Below are positions 37,767 to 48,719 of a stretch of 64,000 nt of DNA, piece by piece (position 1 is the stretch's first letter; every line of letters begins with the position of its first letter). This DNA is from Paralvinella palmiformis. Taxonomy: Eukaryota > Annelida > Polychaeta > Terebellida > Alvinellidae. A program made the translations under genes and the position numbers. The DNA lies in NCBI GenBank assembly GCA_025642065.1, contig JAODUP010001182.1, positions 1-64,000 of the forward strand. The letters are read 5' to 3'. The notes beneath the pieces were generated by a model. It did no database searches and was not told the origin of the DNA. It saw only the letters and a list, made by a program, of their open reading frames with translations.

Positions 37767-38046
37767 GGCCGAAATGGCAGCCATTTTGCAGAGCTGGTTA
37801 CCTCAAATCAGGGAGATGCGTATGGTCTGTAATTTACAGCATCAACAAGGGGACTAATTCTAAATAAATTTAGAATTGACAATAAATGCCATATTCGGCG
37901 GAGAAAACCTTGCTGCTTCCTGGTTGAATGAAAAACTCCTACTATAATGCCACGTACAGCCGGGTTTCGAACCTCCGACAGCCCGCATAATATGACCATA
38001 GCCATTGCTAAATAGTCCCGCACTCTACCGATGAGGCCACAGCGTA
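37767..38046 (-). mobile_element. SINE-C copy 2
   Basis: 280 bp aligned with 25715-25994. Minus strand GGCCTCATCGGTAGAGTGCG (A box) and GGTTCGAAACCCGGC (B box). The 3' end abuts (TTA)n, plus-strand (AAT)n at 37734-37762. Confidence 0.85.
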
Positions 38047-38169
38047 GAGTCTTTCGTCATATATTCCTCCGTGATTTAAAGAAATTGTCATCATTATAAT
38101 ACGGCACTATAAGAAACCCTAAAGAAAAAACCTCACGCCAAACAGGCTTCTAATTGTCACACGATCACA

Positions 38170-38213
38170 ATGAGTCAGTGAGTCAGTGAGTGAGTCAGTC
38201 AGTCAGTCAGTCA
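38170..38213. repeat. (GTGA)-(GTCA) compound tetranucleotide
   Basis: GAGTCAGTGAGTCAGTGAGT, then GTCA units. Same two-phase architecture as 50929-51066 and 59751-59844. Confidence 0.9.
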
Positions 38214-38221
38214 TTGGGCGA

Positions 38222-38322
38222 GTTCTCTATATCCCACAACTACGGATATGAAACGAATTCGAACCCGTGACTTGAACGTTTGAGGTGCAGCGCTCTAGCA
38301 GAGCGCCAGTTATACGATCATA
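38222..38322 (-). mobile_element. tRNA-like SINE head next to GTCA array
   Basis: Minus strand: ACTGGCGCTCTGCTAGAGCG (A box region), CACGGGTTCGAATTCG (B box), then GGGATATAGAGAACTCGCCC leading into (GACT)n. Confidence 0.55.
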
Positions 38323-39309
38323 GATTGATCAAATCGTCAACGTGAACACAAAAAACTGAACATATTTAATGAGAACAATGACAAACATTTTATGTGATCA
38401 TCATCATCATCTTATTGAATTTGAACACCTGAAATATTCATCTCTGACCAGTCGGCAAAATATTGAACTAAAAGTACAAAACTCTGTGACGCATTCAGTC
38501 TTATTTTGAACATATAATTAACCTAAAATACCTGACATTATTCCACGCACAATAATAATCTCAGTTCGATATTTTATCCGATAAGGATATTTCAGAATTA
38601 ACATAAAAGACACGTTGATTGAAAGCTGATTTCCTTGTTGACATAGTTTGGTTTTGAAAAGGTGCTAAATTTAAGGAAATCGAACTGATCATTTAAATGT
38701 GAGAGAACAACGAAAAATGGCTGATACGCGAGTAACAAGCTCGAATATTAAGTGACTATGGTACACTGATTATTGTGTTTATTAAAGGTATACTTTTTCA
38801 ACGATTAATAGTAACAACCAGTTATCTTTACTGCCATCAATATAGTCACTGTACGGTTTACATCTTGTAAAATGTAGAGAGATTAAGTATTTTAAGGGGG
38901 GGGGGGGCGGAGGGGGGAATCGTCAAGTTGGTGTCTACGCGGGTCACTTTTGATTATGCGTTATGCTCGCCAATGAGACACAGAAAGTGGTGACGTTAGG
39001 CACACAATCGAGCAAAAACATCATCGACCTGTTTATCTCAAACCAAGACGCACGCGTGCTGATGACGTCACTAAATAACCGTGCCCGACCGAAAACGGCG
39101 TGAACCAGATAGTTATAGGGATGTCTTGTGTGTATCCTGATCGTCGTTGATTACAGTCGGTTTTAATCCTGAATTGGATATTTCAGAGTTGATTGAAAAT
39201 AGCCAGAGAATCGATTGAGGCTGGATAGTTCAAGGTAGGAACGCAAGTCGATGTGGTATTTCCCTTTTAAGAAGTTAATAATTTGTCTCGAAGATACAGC
39301 TATATAGCA
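38323..39309. other. No gene seen; G-rich tract and CRE
   Basis: G-rich run at 38896-38917. TGACGTCA at 39063. Otherwise unassigned. Confidence 0.5.
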
Positions 39310-39382
39310 TCCCTTGTGGTTGCAACGATAATGATGATGATCATCATCTTCATCATCATCGTCATCATCATCATCATCATCA
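39310..39382. repeat. (ATC)n-type array
   Basis: GAT and CAT units. Confidence 0.85.
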
Positions 39383-39454
39383 AATTCTGAATTAGTCCTC
39401 TATCTTGACATACTCTGATCGGTAGAATGAAGGCATGTTTTGTCTCGGCCCGGA

Positions 39455-39655
39455 GAACACGGAGGACACAGAGGACATAGAGGATACAGAGGACATGGAT
39501 TATACAGAGGACACGGAGGATACATATGATACAGAGGACATGGATTATACAGAGGACACGGAGGATACATAGAATATAGAGGACATGGAGCTTACAGAGG
39601 ACACGGTGGACATGCAAGACACCGAGGACACGGAGGACACAAAGGACACTATTGG
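39455..39655 (+). repeat. 9-bp minisatellite, GAGGACACR unit
   Basis: About 22 units of GAGGACACG/GAGGATACA/GAGGACATG. A larger 54-bp pattern (ending GGATTATACA) is repeated. One plus-strand frame reads an acidic Glu-Asp-Thr series but ends in a stop, so I do not call it a gene. Confidence 0.92.
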
Positions 39656-39759
39656 GCAAGTGGCTGCTCCATAGCGAAAGGTGATGGCAAGATTGCGACC
39701 TTTTATTGATGCAGAAGACATCCCTCAGACGCGAACATCTTATTCCAATGAATCAGACA

Positions 39760-39870
39760 TTAAGGGTGTTTCATCTTTGACTTCGCTTCATCACCTTTGC
39801 AGGTCGTTCGGCCCATTTAGCGCACCATGCGCACAAAGGTGGCCGTAAAACATCAATCATCATCATCGTC
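39760..39870 (+). mobile_element. SINE-A body and tail (headless)
   Basis: AAGGGTGTTTCATCTTTGAC, GGTCGTTCGGCCCATTTAGC, GGCCGTAAAACATCAATCAT and (ATC)n. Confidence 0.88.
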
Positions 39871-40239
39871 TAATCTCCTAAACTGATCATCTCCTAATCG
39901 TCTGATCTCCTTAAAAATCAATATTGATCCTAGACAGTCTTAGGCTTCCGGCCTCTTTTTAGAAAGCAACCTACAAAATATTTGGTACACGACGACGGCC
40001 GTAACAGCGTCTGACACCTCGGGAAATGGATTTCCTCAATGGTTGTACATCACCTCGGCACCCACGGGAGTATCTATCACGCAGCCTTTTTAGCAAAACG
40101 CTTCTTCGTGACACATTCTCATTTCGAGGTGCTTCACTGCTCGCTTTCGCTCGTGATTGCGCAATCCGAGAACATTATCTTTATCGACAAGAAAGGAGGA
40201 TGACAAATGTGCTGAGGGATTGACTTTGAGTGCTGATTG
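39871..40239. other. No feature seen
   Basis: Unassigned. The 65-codon frame at 40026-40223 (+) has no motif. Confidence 0.4.
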
Positions 40240-40428
40240 GGGTACCTCTGTGGTCTAGATGGCAGCGCATTGGACCACAGATCACTACCACCTGAGTTCG
40301 AATCTCGGCGTGCATCTGAAGGGTCTTTCATCTTTGACTTCGCTTCATCACTTTTGGCGGTCGCTCGGCCCATTTAACCTACCATGTGCACAAAAGAGGC
40401 CATAAAACATGAATCATCATTATCATCG
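40240..40428 (+). mobile_element. SINE-A copy (full length)
   Basis: TACCTCTGTGGTCTAGATGG (A box), GAGTTCGAATCTCGGCG (B box), GGTCGCTCGGCCCATTTAAC, tail ATCATCATTATCATC. Confidence 0.9.
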
Positions 40429-40569
40429 AGTGCTAACTGCCGATTCTCACAACGGCTACCTGGTCAGAGGGAATTTACATCCGTCATAACGCTCCGGTCT
40501 AACATTATAATAACACGTTATGATCCGCGTATCGTCTGCATTTCGTCTTTCGCGGATCAACCAGACCCC

Positions 40570-40613
40570 CCCAAAGGTAATGAGGCGAAGTGAAAGATGA
40601 AACACCCTTACCA
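40570..40613 (-). mobile_element. SINE-A scrap
   Basis: Only CCCAAAGGTAATGAGGCGAA and TGAAAGATGAAACACCCTT remain. Confidence 0.6.
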
Positions 40614-40890
40614 TTATCGCAACTGGCGGTTACTTGACAGGTAATACTGTAGACTTTAGGACCGCGAAACATTTGCTGACAAGTTATATCCAAAACGTTT
40701 TGTAGAGATTGCAATTACAATTTGAACATAACGCCTTTAGTAGTTTTCTGTTTTTCACATATTTTTTTTAGGTTTGTCTGTTTGGCGTTATATGAGCCAT
40801 TGTCCGACGTTATTGGTCAATATGTTGGTGGTGTGTGGCCAATGACAGGTAATATTGTAGATCTTAGGGCCGCGAAACACTGGCGGTTGG
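40614..40890 (+). other. Local duplication with an exon-like segment
   Basis: TGACAGGTAATACTGTAGAC at 40635 recurs as TGACAGGTAATATTGTAGAT at 40845, each followed by an AGGxCCGCGAAACA block, about 210 bp apart. Between them, a T-rich tract ending TTTTTTTAG precedes a 76-bp open segment that ends ACAG before GTAATA, resembling an exon with acceptor and donor. In one frame it reads FVCLALYEPLSDVIGQYVGG. I recognise no family, so it may be chance. Confidence 0.3.
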
Positions 40891-41478
40891 CGGCGTCCTG
40901 CAGGTGGCGCTTCCAGACAGGTGGCGTTAGGAGCAAGTTAGACTGTATTACAAATAGGCTAGAACAGCAATATTTATTATATTTCTCAGTCTTATATAAT
41001 TACCCATATTTCCAAAATGTCAGCCACTATTGAAGTTTATATAAAACATATTTTTAATTCTCTTAAACTCTCATTTACATCCATCGTGTAATTATTGTAT
41101 TGTGAATCAATTGTGTTCCCCATATTAATTGTAAGTTGATATTTTACAAATTTCAGTGAACAATAATAGTTTTAATTATTACATAATCATATCATATAAT
41201 ATATGTACCTGTCTAAGTAACAAATATGCTACACAATGCTAATCATCTACTGTTATTAGAGTGATAATAGCAACATTTTGTAAATAATATGAAACAAATT
41301 CATTCGCACAATCACAAAAATAATTGGCTCAAATAAATGCAATGTCTTTAAATCAAACTGATCAAATTCCGACTTCGCTTTCCAATACACAGCCATTAGG
41401 AAGGACATTCCATGATTTGTCAAGCAGATGAAACTAAATTCTCAAAGAATAGGCATATATATGATATGCCTTACTAGG
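40891..41478. other. No feature seen
   Basis: AT-rich, unassigned. Confidence 0.5.
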
Positions 41479-41669
41479 GGGCGCCTCTCAGTGGTGTAGC
41501 TGTAGCGTGATGGACCACAGATCACTACCACCCGCGTTCGAATTTCGGCGTGGGCATATCTGAAGGTTGTGTCATCTTTGAATTCGCTTCATTACCTTTG
41601 GACGTCGCTCGGCCCGTTTAGCCTAGCATTTGCACAAAGGTGGCCGTAAATCATCAATTATCATCATTA
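41479..41669 (+). mobile_element. SINE-A copy (full length)
   Basis: GGCGCCTCTCAGTGGTGTAG (A box), GCGTTCGAATTTCGGCG (B box), GGCATATCTGAAGG, GTCGCTCGGCCCGTTTAGCC, (ATC)-type tail. Confidence 0.9.
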
Positions 41670-42275
41670 CAAGGGAAATGTGCAGAAGATCAATGGTGCC
41701 TATGTGGCCAAGAGGCACCTTCTTCTCGCTAAATGATTGGCATTCCAGAGATTTATTGAACAACATTCATCTTGACCACTTTACGTAGCTCACAATTGAA
41801 ACTAGGTCAAACTGTTCATATACATCGCACACATATGTATATAACGTCCTGATCAAATAACTGTTAACTAAATGTCCCGTTTATATATTAGAGTCTGTGC
41901 ACTGGCCTTCCAGGCAATCAACATGTGGGAAGTTTTCTGTTCAAACGTGAACATTGAACACAGGTATATTGAGTGAATGCTAAGCGGGGTAAATTCAACT
42001 TTGTTGGATGAGCAGAGAGTGGACACAGATTGTGCTCCATGTTAGCATTATTGAGTCCCCACCATGATGGACAGAAATGACTCAATATTATGTGGCGTAG
42101 CAACACTAAAATCGATAGCTAAACTCTGATATTGTTAAAATAGTTCAATTGTATACATGTTGTGATAAATTGTCTGAACAATCGAGCAATTAAAACTACG
42201 TTTAGTAAAAGCTTATGACCAACATTTCAGAGATACACGTAGCTGTGATATTTGATGTTTTAATGAACGAATTTA
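41670..42275. other. No feature seen
   Basis: Unassigned. Confidence 0.5.
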
Positions 42276-42632
42276 GATAATGTCCTTGGTTATGGCTATT
42301 ATTTTATTAGCAACAGTTATGGCTATTATTTTATGATTTTGGTTATTATTTTATAATTTCGGTTATGGCTATTATTTTATTAGCAACAGTTATGGCTATT
42401 ATTTTATGATTTTGGTTATTATTTTATGATTTCGGTTATGGCTATTATTTTATTAGCAACAGTTATGGCTATTATTTTATGATTTTGGTTATGGCTATTA
42501 TTTTATTAGCCACAGTTATGGCTATTATTTTATGATTTGGGTTATTATTTTATGATTTCGGTTATGGCTATTATTTTATTAGCAACGGCTATTGCTATTA
42601 TTTTATTAGCAACTATTATTTTATTGGCAACG
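42276..42632 (+). repeat. AT-rich minisatellite, GGTTATGGCTATTATTTTAT unit
   Basis: About 350 bp built of GGTTATGGCTATTATTTTAT followed alternately by TAGCAACA or GATTT. Higher-order blocks of about 85-90 bp are repeated, and the right end decays to TATTATTTTATTRGCAAC. Confidence 0.93.
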
Positions 42633-43379
42633 TTGTTGGATTAGTACACACACAACATATCCAAGAGAACGAGTTGCAATGAAATCTGACACAGTTATAA
42701 AATACAGTGCACTGATATAACAACCAACGTTTAGTTCGCCATCATACACTTCATTGTGATTGTGTGTAATTGTAGAGCATGGCCTCATTTGAAATCTATC
42801 AAAATGTACACCAGGCCGTAATGTACTGTAAGTAACTGTTTCCATATACTATACATAATTGACACATATATATTACAACATTTTTTTCATGACACAATAA
42901 AGAGAGAGGTAACACCAACAGCCTTATAGGCCGAGAACCCATGACAATAATATACATTATTTGACATTCAAGAGGAGATATACGCTGATATTGGGTTGGG
43001 TGTTACCTAAAAGAGGTGTGAGAAAACAATAGTGTTATTATTAAAATTAAAAGTTTATGTAAAAGTGCAAGACATGCATATGACAGTATCATAAACGCGA
43101 AGACCTATTAGCGAGACAAACAATTAATATAAGGCACACGTTATGGAAAAGTTACAGACTCTCAATGTACACACTTTTCACACTACGAACAAATAGGTTT
43201 TTTTACTTTTGGGTGTAAATTTCACAATATTGCGGGATCTTGGCGTAATATTGAATTTTTCCTTGGGGGCTTGCGTGCGTGTGTGTCAAGCATGTTTTAT
43301 ATCAGTTCCCATGATCAAGTGAAGGTCTTAACCCAAATATCTGAAGTCAAATCTTAATTTCGTATTCCAGCAACACGAA
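42633..43379. other. No feature seen
   Basis: Unassigned AT-rich DNA. Confidence 0.5.
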
Positions 43380-43970
43380 GTTCCGGATCTGCAAATAGAC
43401 CGGAAACGACTGTTTGTGACGTCGCTCACTTTATGACGTCATCAATCGTGTTGACGTCACCGTCCTATGGCTGGCCCGCGCTTCAGATTGTTCTGGCCCC
43501 GAAACTAAGTCGGTGACATTCGTTCTACTAATACGGCCATCGCCATTCCCGCTGTCCGAATAATCCCGCCGTCGTGTTTCCCATAATATCGCCCACACAC
43601 GTGACAGAGGGCGCAATAAACGCGTCGCTGACGACACCTAGCGGGCAATGCCCCGGCAGATTGATGGCCGTTTCCGGCCGCCGATGATGACGTGTGTCGA
43701 ATCGCGGCCTACGTCCGGCCTTTAACTACACCGAAGTGACTGCTCTAGGGATCCGATCCTGAAGGGACTCGTACGTTACCGGTCGCCATCGGTCCCGTCT
43801 GAAGGACAATCTGGATCGGGGCAACTGTCGGCGGGCATTCCGACCTCGTTGTTCTGAATTACGTTTAGTCGAACGGGCCGTGGATTCGATATGACGCCGG
43901 TGTGACGTCACAGAGATTTGTCTGGAACGACGTCGGATATATCGTTCGACCTTTTAGCCTTAATCCCGAT
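43380..43970. promoter_or_regulatory. CpG-containing GC-rich block with three CRE palindromes
   Basis: About 590 bp much richer in G+C and CpG than its surroundings. TGACGTCA occurs at 43434, 43452 and 43903, with related GACGTC/GACGTG cores at about 43417, 43689 and 43929. Two unrelated minus-strand frames (43431-43637, 43726-43911) show no motif. It lies about 3 kb upstream of the first calcium-sensor coding exon. A CREB/ATF-bound regulatory element or an upstream promoter is possible but is inference. Confidence 0.35.
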
Positions 43971-44551
43971 TGAAATGAAGTAGCGCTTAATATTTATTGA
44001 ATTAATCATCAATTGTTATGGCCCAATGGAAAAGGTGTTGACTTGTAAACTGAACGGTTCCTGGCATAAATCTACCTATCAGTATACAATTAACCCAGTC
44101 CCATGTTAATTACGAATCAATTATTAACAATTACGGTTCAAAGCAGAGGGTCATCGGTACAAAGTACTGAACATTGTTGAATAGAATGTTCAGAATATTA
44201 AAAGAAAGATGAAGTGTGACTGTTTTATAATCACCTTCACACGGCAGGTAAAATGGGCCCGAGTGACAGTCCAGTATTTGAAGCCAAATGATAGAGGTAT
44301 TTGACCAACCTCAAGGTCATGGACACGCCCTTCGGTAAATTAAGAAAAACAGAATTAACTTTGATGGGGATCATTCAAGCACGCACGCACGCCCATGTAC
44401 ACGTACGGGCGGTGCATTCCATTATCTGTTACGATTACTGAAAGTACAACTTCCAATTTCAGCCATAACATCTCAGAAAGCGTGAAGTTCAAAAGGTCAC
44501 AAAATAATGAAAGTTATCTCTGTGTTTTGTTTCATCTCTAGACTATTCATC
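43971..44551. other. No feature seen
   Basis: Unassigned; a short CGCA array near 44381. Confidence 0.5.
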
Positions 44552-44650
44552 GGGGGACTGAATTCACACATGCGACTTGTCATTCTGAGATATTTGTAAT
44601 ATCGCACCATCACGTGTGTGTGTGTGTGTGTGTTGTGTGTGTGTGTGTGT
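44552..44650 (+). repeat. RptA fragment plus (GT)n
   Basis: GGGGGACTGAATTCACACAT, GCGACTTGTCATTCTGAGAT and TTTGTAATATCGCACCA follow the RptA head order, then a 36-bp GT tract. Confidence 0.65.
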
Positions 44651-44880
44651 GTCTTTCTGCCTGTGGCTTCATTTACATAGCATATGTTTTACAGCACATT
44701 GTACCCTGAAAAGGCGGAGCGTACTCCAATAGATAATCCTTCGTCGTGAGAGATGAAACAACCTCCAGACAAACACATAGGTCGGGATATGAACCACATC
44801 AGTTAGGCCTTATATCCCTGTATAGATACACGCATGTGAATATATGTCTGTATCTAACCGTTCCCGTTTCTAATATATAG
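44651..44880 (+). repeat. Dispersed repeat R2, copy 1
   Basis: A 230-bp block shared with 57263-57490 at about 90% by eye, including GAGCGTACTCCAATAGATAA, GAGAGATGAAACAACCTCCA and CACATCAGTTAGGCCTTATA. Part (GATGAAACA-CC) loosely recalls the SINE-A body on the minus strand. Confidence 0.88.
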
Positions 44881-45107
44881 TATTCATTAAAAATTAACAA
44901 GCATTTTTAGTTGATCAACGTTCCGTTTCTTTTTAGTCACTAAAAGACGGGGGTTAACAGGAACTAATGACGTGTTAAACAGACGCAGTGAACTGGGTGA
45001 CTGACTCGGTGATTGATTCGTTCATTGGCTGGTTGACTGGTTTGTTGAATGGCTGGCTGATTGGCTGGTTATTTATCTGGCAAATTAGCTTCATGAATAG
45101 ACGAATC
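44881..45107. other. Imperfect GGCTGGTTGA-type repeats
   Basis: At 45026-45070 GGCTGGTTGACTGGTTTG-like units recur. Otherwise nothing. Confidence 0.5.
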
Positions 45108-45148
45108 TCTCCCTCTCTTTCTCTCTCTCTCTCTCTGTGTGTGTGTGT

Positions 45149-45217
<69 letters not shown>

Positions 45218-45299
45218 TTAAAATATACAAATTCTCTCGTCCTCTCTTATCTCTACATCTATCTATCTTTTATCTATCTATCTACCTCTCTTTTCTATA

Positions 45300-45346
<47 letters not shown>

Positions 45347-45445
45347 TATATAATATATATATATATTTTATATATAAAAATATATATATATATATATATA
45401 AAATCACACACACACACACCCCCACACACACTCATCTTCTATCTA

Positions 45446-45476
<31 letters not shown>

Positions 45477-45481
45477 ATCTC
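45108..45481. repeat. (CT)n-(GT)n-(TA)n-(TCTA)n complex microsatellite
   Basis: CT/GT 45108-45149, TA 45150-45210 and again 45300-45400, AC near 45406-45430, TCTA 45436-45480. Long false open frames result. Confidence 0.95.
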
Positions 45482-45509
45482 TAACCACAGACACCACGAT
45501 TCTATCTCA

Positions 45510-45745
45510 GTTAGCTAAACTTAATACCAATCAGTCAGAGGAACCCAAGAAATGATAGATGTCAACGAATTATCAGAATCTTGTGCCAGTTGGTATTTGA
45601 TCAGCTCGGATTCCATACCAGTCAAACATTAGGATAGACGCCAAGCCAATCAGTTGATAGAACCCATGATGTAATATATAACAATGTATTGAATCGAATA
45701 AAAGTTTGATATCAGTCATTAGAACACAGTACAGACATAGAGAGG

Positions 45746-45813
<68 letters not shown>

Positions 45814-46480
45814 GGTATCATCTTAGCCATTAGATATTAGCCAGCCACTAGAAAGTGAGATACCTGATACCATAGTCTGTTATCAGAACCTCAATGGTAC
45901 GTAATACCAGCGGGCCATTAGAACCTCTGAGATACCATATACAAGCTGAACGTCTAATCCCGCGACAAACATAATACCAGTCAATTTATTTTAAAAAAAA
46001 CAAAGAAAGGTTCACATCAGTCAATGAAAACCAGGATATGTTTGATACCATTTATCGAAATGAGGGTAACAATTAATACGAACCATTGGAACCGTTTCGA
46101 GCCGGCTGGAAGACTCCATACCAGACAGTCACAGGAACCCAACAAAGAATAGACACCAATCGCTAGGAGCCGGTTATAGATGGTAGAACCAGCTAGCGAG
46201 TAGAACCTAAGTAATCAATGATTAGAACACGAAAAAAACTTGGAATCCATTCAGCGATTGGAAGCCAAAGCGGACGTGGCACCAGTCTGCCTTTAGAACC
46301 CCAAAATAGACATCGCAAGCAATCGGTGATTAGAACCCAAAATATACTTGTCACCAATTTGGCATTAGAACCCTCAGCAGACGTAGTATCAATCGGCCGT
46401 TAGAACCCGAAAACAGAGTTGGTATCAATCAGGAATTAGAACCCAAAGTCGACTTGACACTAATCAGCCATTAGCCATCA
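45510..46480 (+). repeat. Highly diverged tandem repeat upstream of the calcium-sensor exon
   Basis: A unit of roughly 45-50 bp with the core ATTAGAACCCAAAATAGAC and a TTGGTACCAATCAGCC-like half recurs perhaps 18-20 times: ATTAGAACACG at 46221, ATTAGAACCCAAAAT at 46330, CATTAGAACCCTC at 46363, GTTAGAACCCGAAAA at 46399, ATTAGAACCCAAAGT at 46435. A (GA)n tract (45740-45812) interrupts it. It is old and unequal in length. Confidence 0.7.
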
Positions 46481-46519
46481 ACGATAAGTGTACCGAAATG
46501 CAGACATCGGAATCGGGAA

Positions 46520-46800
46520 ATCAGAAGAATCCGGGGACAACGACGAGAACCTCTCGGCTCAGTGGGCGGAGGATGGTTGTATCCCAGGGTCTTTTGGCCA
46601 GAAGCGTGCTGCACGCGCGCTCGCTTACGCACGGAGTGCGTCACTTCCTGTGAGCAGCAGCAGCCTATCTATTACCAGCATTCCGTTAGTACGTGTATCA
46701 TTCACCAGGTGGCAGTGTACCGGGATTACTTTTAGGCGTGGGTGGACCCTGTTCTGAGCGTCAGGACTTCATCATGGAATTGACGTCATGGATCAATACG
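46520..46800 (+). promoter_or_regulatory. Candidate promoter / 5' UTR region of the calcium-sensor gene
   Basis: GC-richer than the neighbours, with GTGGGCGGAGG (GC-box-like), GCACGCGCGCTCGC, CACTTCCTGT (ETS-like) and the CRE TGACGTCA at 46781, all within 460 bp upstream of the ATG. No TATA box is evident. The transcription start cannot be fixed from sequence. Confidence 0.35.
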
Positions 46801-46980
46801 GATTTGTTTAGCCTTCTGGATTAAAATAACGGCAACATCAGCAGCAACACCGGGAGCGAAAACAACAATAATACAACCACGGTAACAACAACCGTAAGCA
46901 CAATAAATACAGGAAAATCCGGAAGCCTATTAACGCTAGGTGGCGCCATAATTGATGTATCGAGGATCCGGAACGAGGAG

Positions 46981-47085
46981 ATGGGAAACAAAAATCCGAA
47001 ACTCTCCAAGGATGATCTGGATTTTCTCCTGAAAAAGACGAGTTTCAATGAAATGCAGATTAAATCCTGGTACAAGGGTTTTATG
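46981..47085 (+). CDS. Neuronal calcium sensor (NCS) protein, first coding exon
   Basis: This is the first coding exon of a calcium-binding switch protein of the recoverin/visinin/hippocalcin/neurocalcin/frequenin superfamily. Such proteins couple neuronal calcium to membranes, receptors and kinases. The exon starts [14 protein letters not shown] and ends SWYKGFM. Gly2 with Asn3 fits the N-myristoylation signal of this family, and the xWYKGF motif before EF-hand 1 is diagnostic. ATG context is GAGGAGATGG (G at -3 and +4). The exon is 35 codons, phase 0, and ends at a consensus donor GTAAGT. The frame joins that at 62708 without a gap. The subgroup seems closer to VILIP/hippocalcin-like than to frequenin (CPSG and RTFD in the next exon), but this is not settled. 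Confidence 0.92.
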
Positions 47086-47267
47086 GTAAGTCTGGATCTA
47101 TTCCTGTGTTACTCGAGGGGAGAGATACGGGATTCTCATGAATGGTATCAGTGAGTTGGATTTAATTCCTGGTAAGAATTTGTCATAATTGTCAAAAGTT
47201 TGAATCCAGTTTCAATTCCATTCCAGATTTTGATGTTGATATAAAAATAGTGCGCCCAGGTGTGCGT

Positions 47268-47379
<112 letters not shown>

Positions 47380-47419
47380 ATGCGTGTATGCATGTATGTG
47401 TATGTGTGTGTTCTTGTTT

Positions 47420-47549
47420 TACTGTTAGTAGTAGCAGTAGTGGTTGTTGTTCTTATTACTCTTGTATCTTACTTGTCGTTGTTTTTATCATCATCGTCAT
47501 CATCATCATCATCATCATTATTGTTATTAGTATTATCATCATCACCACC

Positions 47550-47583
<34 letters not shown>

Positions 47584-47600
47584 TCATCACCATCATCAAT
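47420..47600. repeat. (AGT)/(ATC)/(ACC) trinucleotide arrays
   Basis: ATC, ATT and ACC blocks; the open frames on both strands are artefacts. Confidence 0.92.
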
Positions 47601-47794
47601 ATTATCACGATACGAATTGTTTCGCATCACTTCAAGTACATAACATCCCACACCCTGTGTCAAATGACAAATTAGCCCAGTCGGTACTGTAGCTGACAAT
47701 CTGACTAAACCACAAATATGTCCGCCATTAGACAACCTCCATTATGACAACATTTAGACACCAACAAATGTTAGCCAAATGAACCCGGGATCCG

Positions 47795-47985
47795 GTCGAC
47801 CGCTGAAACGTTAATCCTCTGAAGGTAGCACTGGTAGTATGGTTGGTCACAAACCTCTTGAACTCGGGTTCAAATCCATGCTCGTATCTACATCTGGGGG
47901 GTGTTTCATCTTTCACTTCGCGTCATTAGCTTTTGATACCGTTTAGCCCCATTAGCTTATTGGGTACACATCAGCCTAGAACCAA
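47795..47985 (+). mobile_element. SINE-A copy (strongly diverged)
   Basis: GAAGGTAGCACTGGTAGTAT-like head, CGGGTTCAAATCCATGC (B box), GGGTGTTTCATCTTTCACTT, CCCCATTAGCTTATTGGGTA. Confidence 0.7.
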
Positions 47986-48007
47986 TTGCCAAACGGTACA
48001 TTTATCC

Positions 48008-48009
<2 letters not shown>

Positions 48010-48063
<54 letters not shown>
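48010..48063. repeat. (TA)n microsatellite
   Basis: About 53 bp of TA. Confidence 0.95.
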
Positions 48064-48064
<1 letters not shown>

Positions 48065-48719
48065 GTAAATATGAGTTCGTTGGCAGTACACCACACTTCA
48101 CTAGCTGTTTCATTCTCAGGTAATTGTTTCAGTAAATAAACCAGGGAGGTTCTTAGAGGGAATTATTATTTTTTTAATAATATGTCATTGTGTTCCGCTC
48201 AGACTCGTTCTATAAATAATTTTCGTTTCAATTACGTTCGCTGATCGTTTTCTCGATCTGAAACCGAACAACATTCGAATTGCCGGAAGCTGAACACGGA
48301 AAACTGTTTTGTCTTGTTCGAAAAATCAAGCTTCTAAGGTGAAAGATTCGTGAATTGTTTCGCCCCAGAACGTTTAGGTCGAGAAGATAGCTAGAAAGGC
48401 CTGTAAACGAGCTAATTACAACACAGAAAAACGTCCGTGTGGGCCCACACACACATACACACACGCGCACGCGCGCGCATACACGGAGAGGGGGGGGGGG
48501 AGAAGTGTTATCTCAAACAGAGATCTATTCTAATGAACAAGTCCGAGGCCGCTGTTACCGACCTAGACTGCTAATCCACATCTCACGTGACATTACGTCG
48601 TGCGCTCCCGATTAGCTCTTCCACAAACAGAGATAACAGTCTGGATTGGAGGTTTGCAGCGCAGCGCAGCGCTTTAATCACTGCATCATCATAGCGCTCC
48701 TTCCTCAAGACAACTAAAG
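48064..48719. other. No gene seen; AC/GC tract
   Basis: ACAC/CGCG tract at 48447-48482 and a G run at 48489. The rest is unassigned. Confidence 0.5.

Noticed and set aside
43431..43911. Two Arg/Ser-rich minus frames in the GC-rich block
   Set aside because: High GC lowers stop frequency; no start context, splice site or motif, so treated as regulatory-type DNA.
44988..45555. Tyr/Ile-rich open frames of 77-138 codons
   Set aside because: Products of TA, CT and TCTA arrays.
46488..46757. An 89-codon plus frame upstream of the first exon, as an extra coding exon
   Set aside because: It has no recognisable motif, no donor in a phase that joins 46981, and NCS proteins normally start at the Met-Gly found there.
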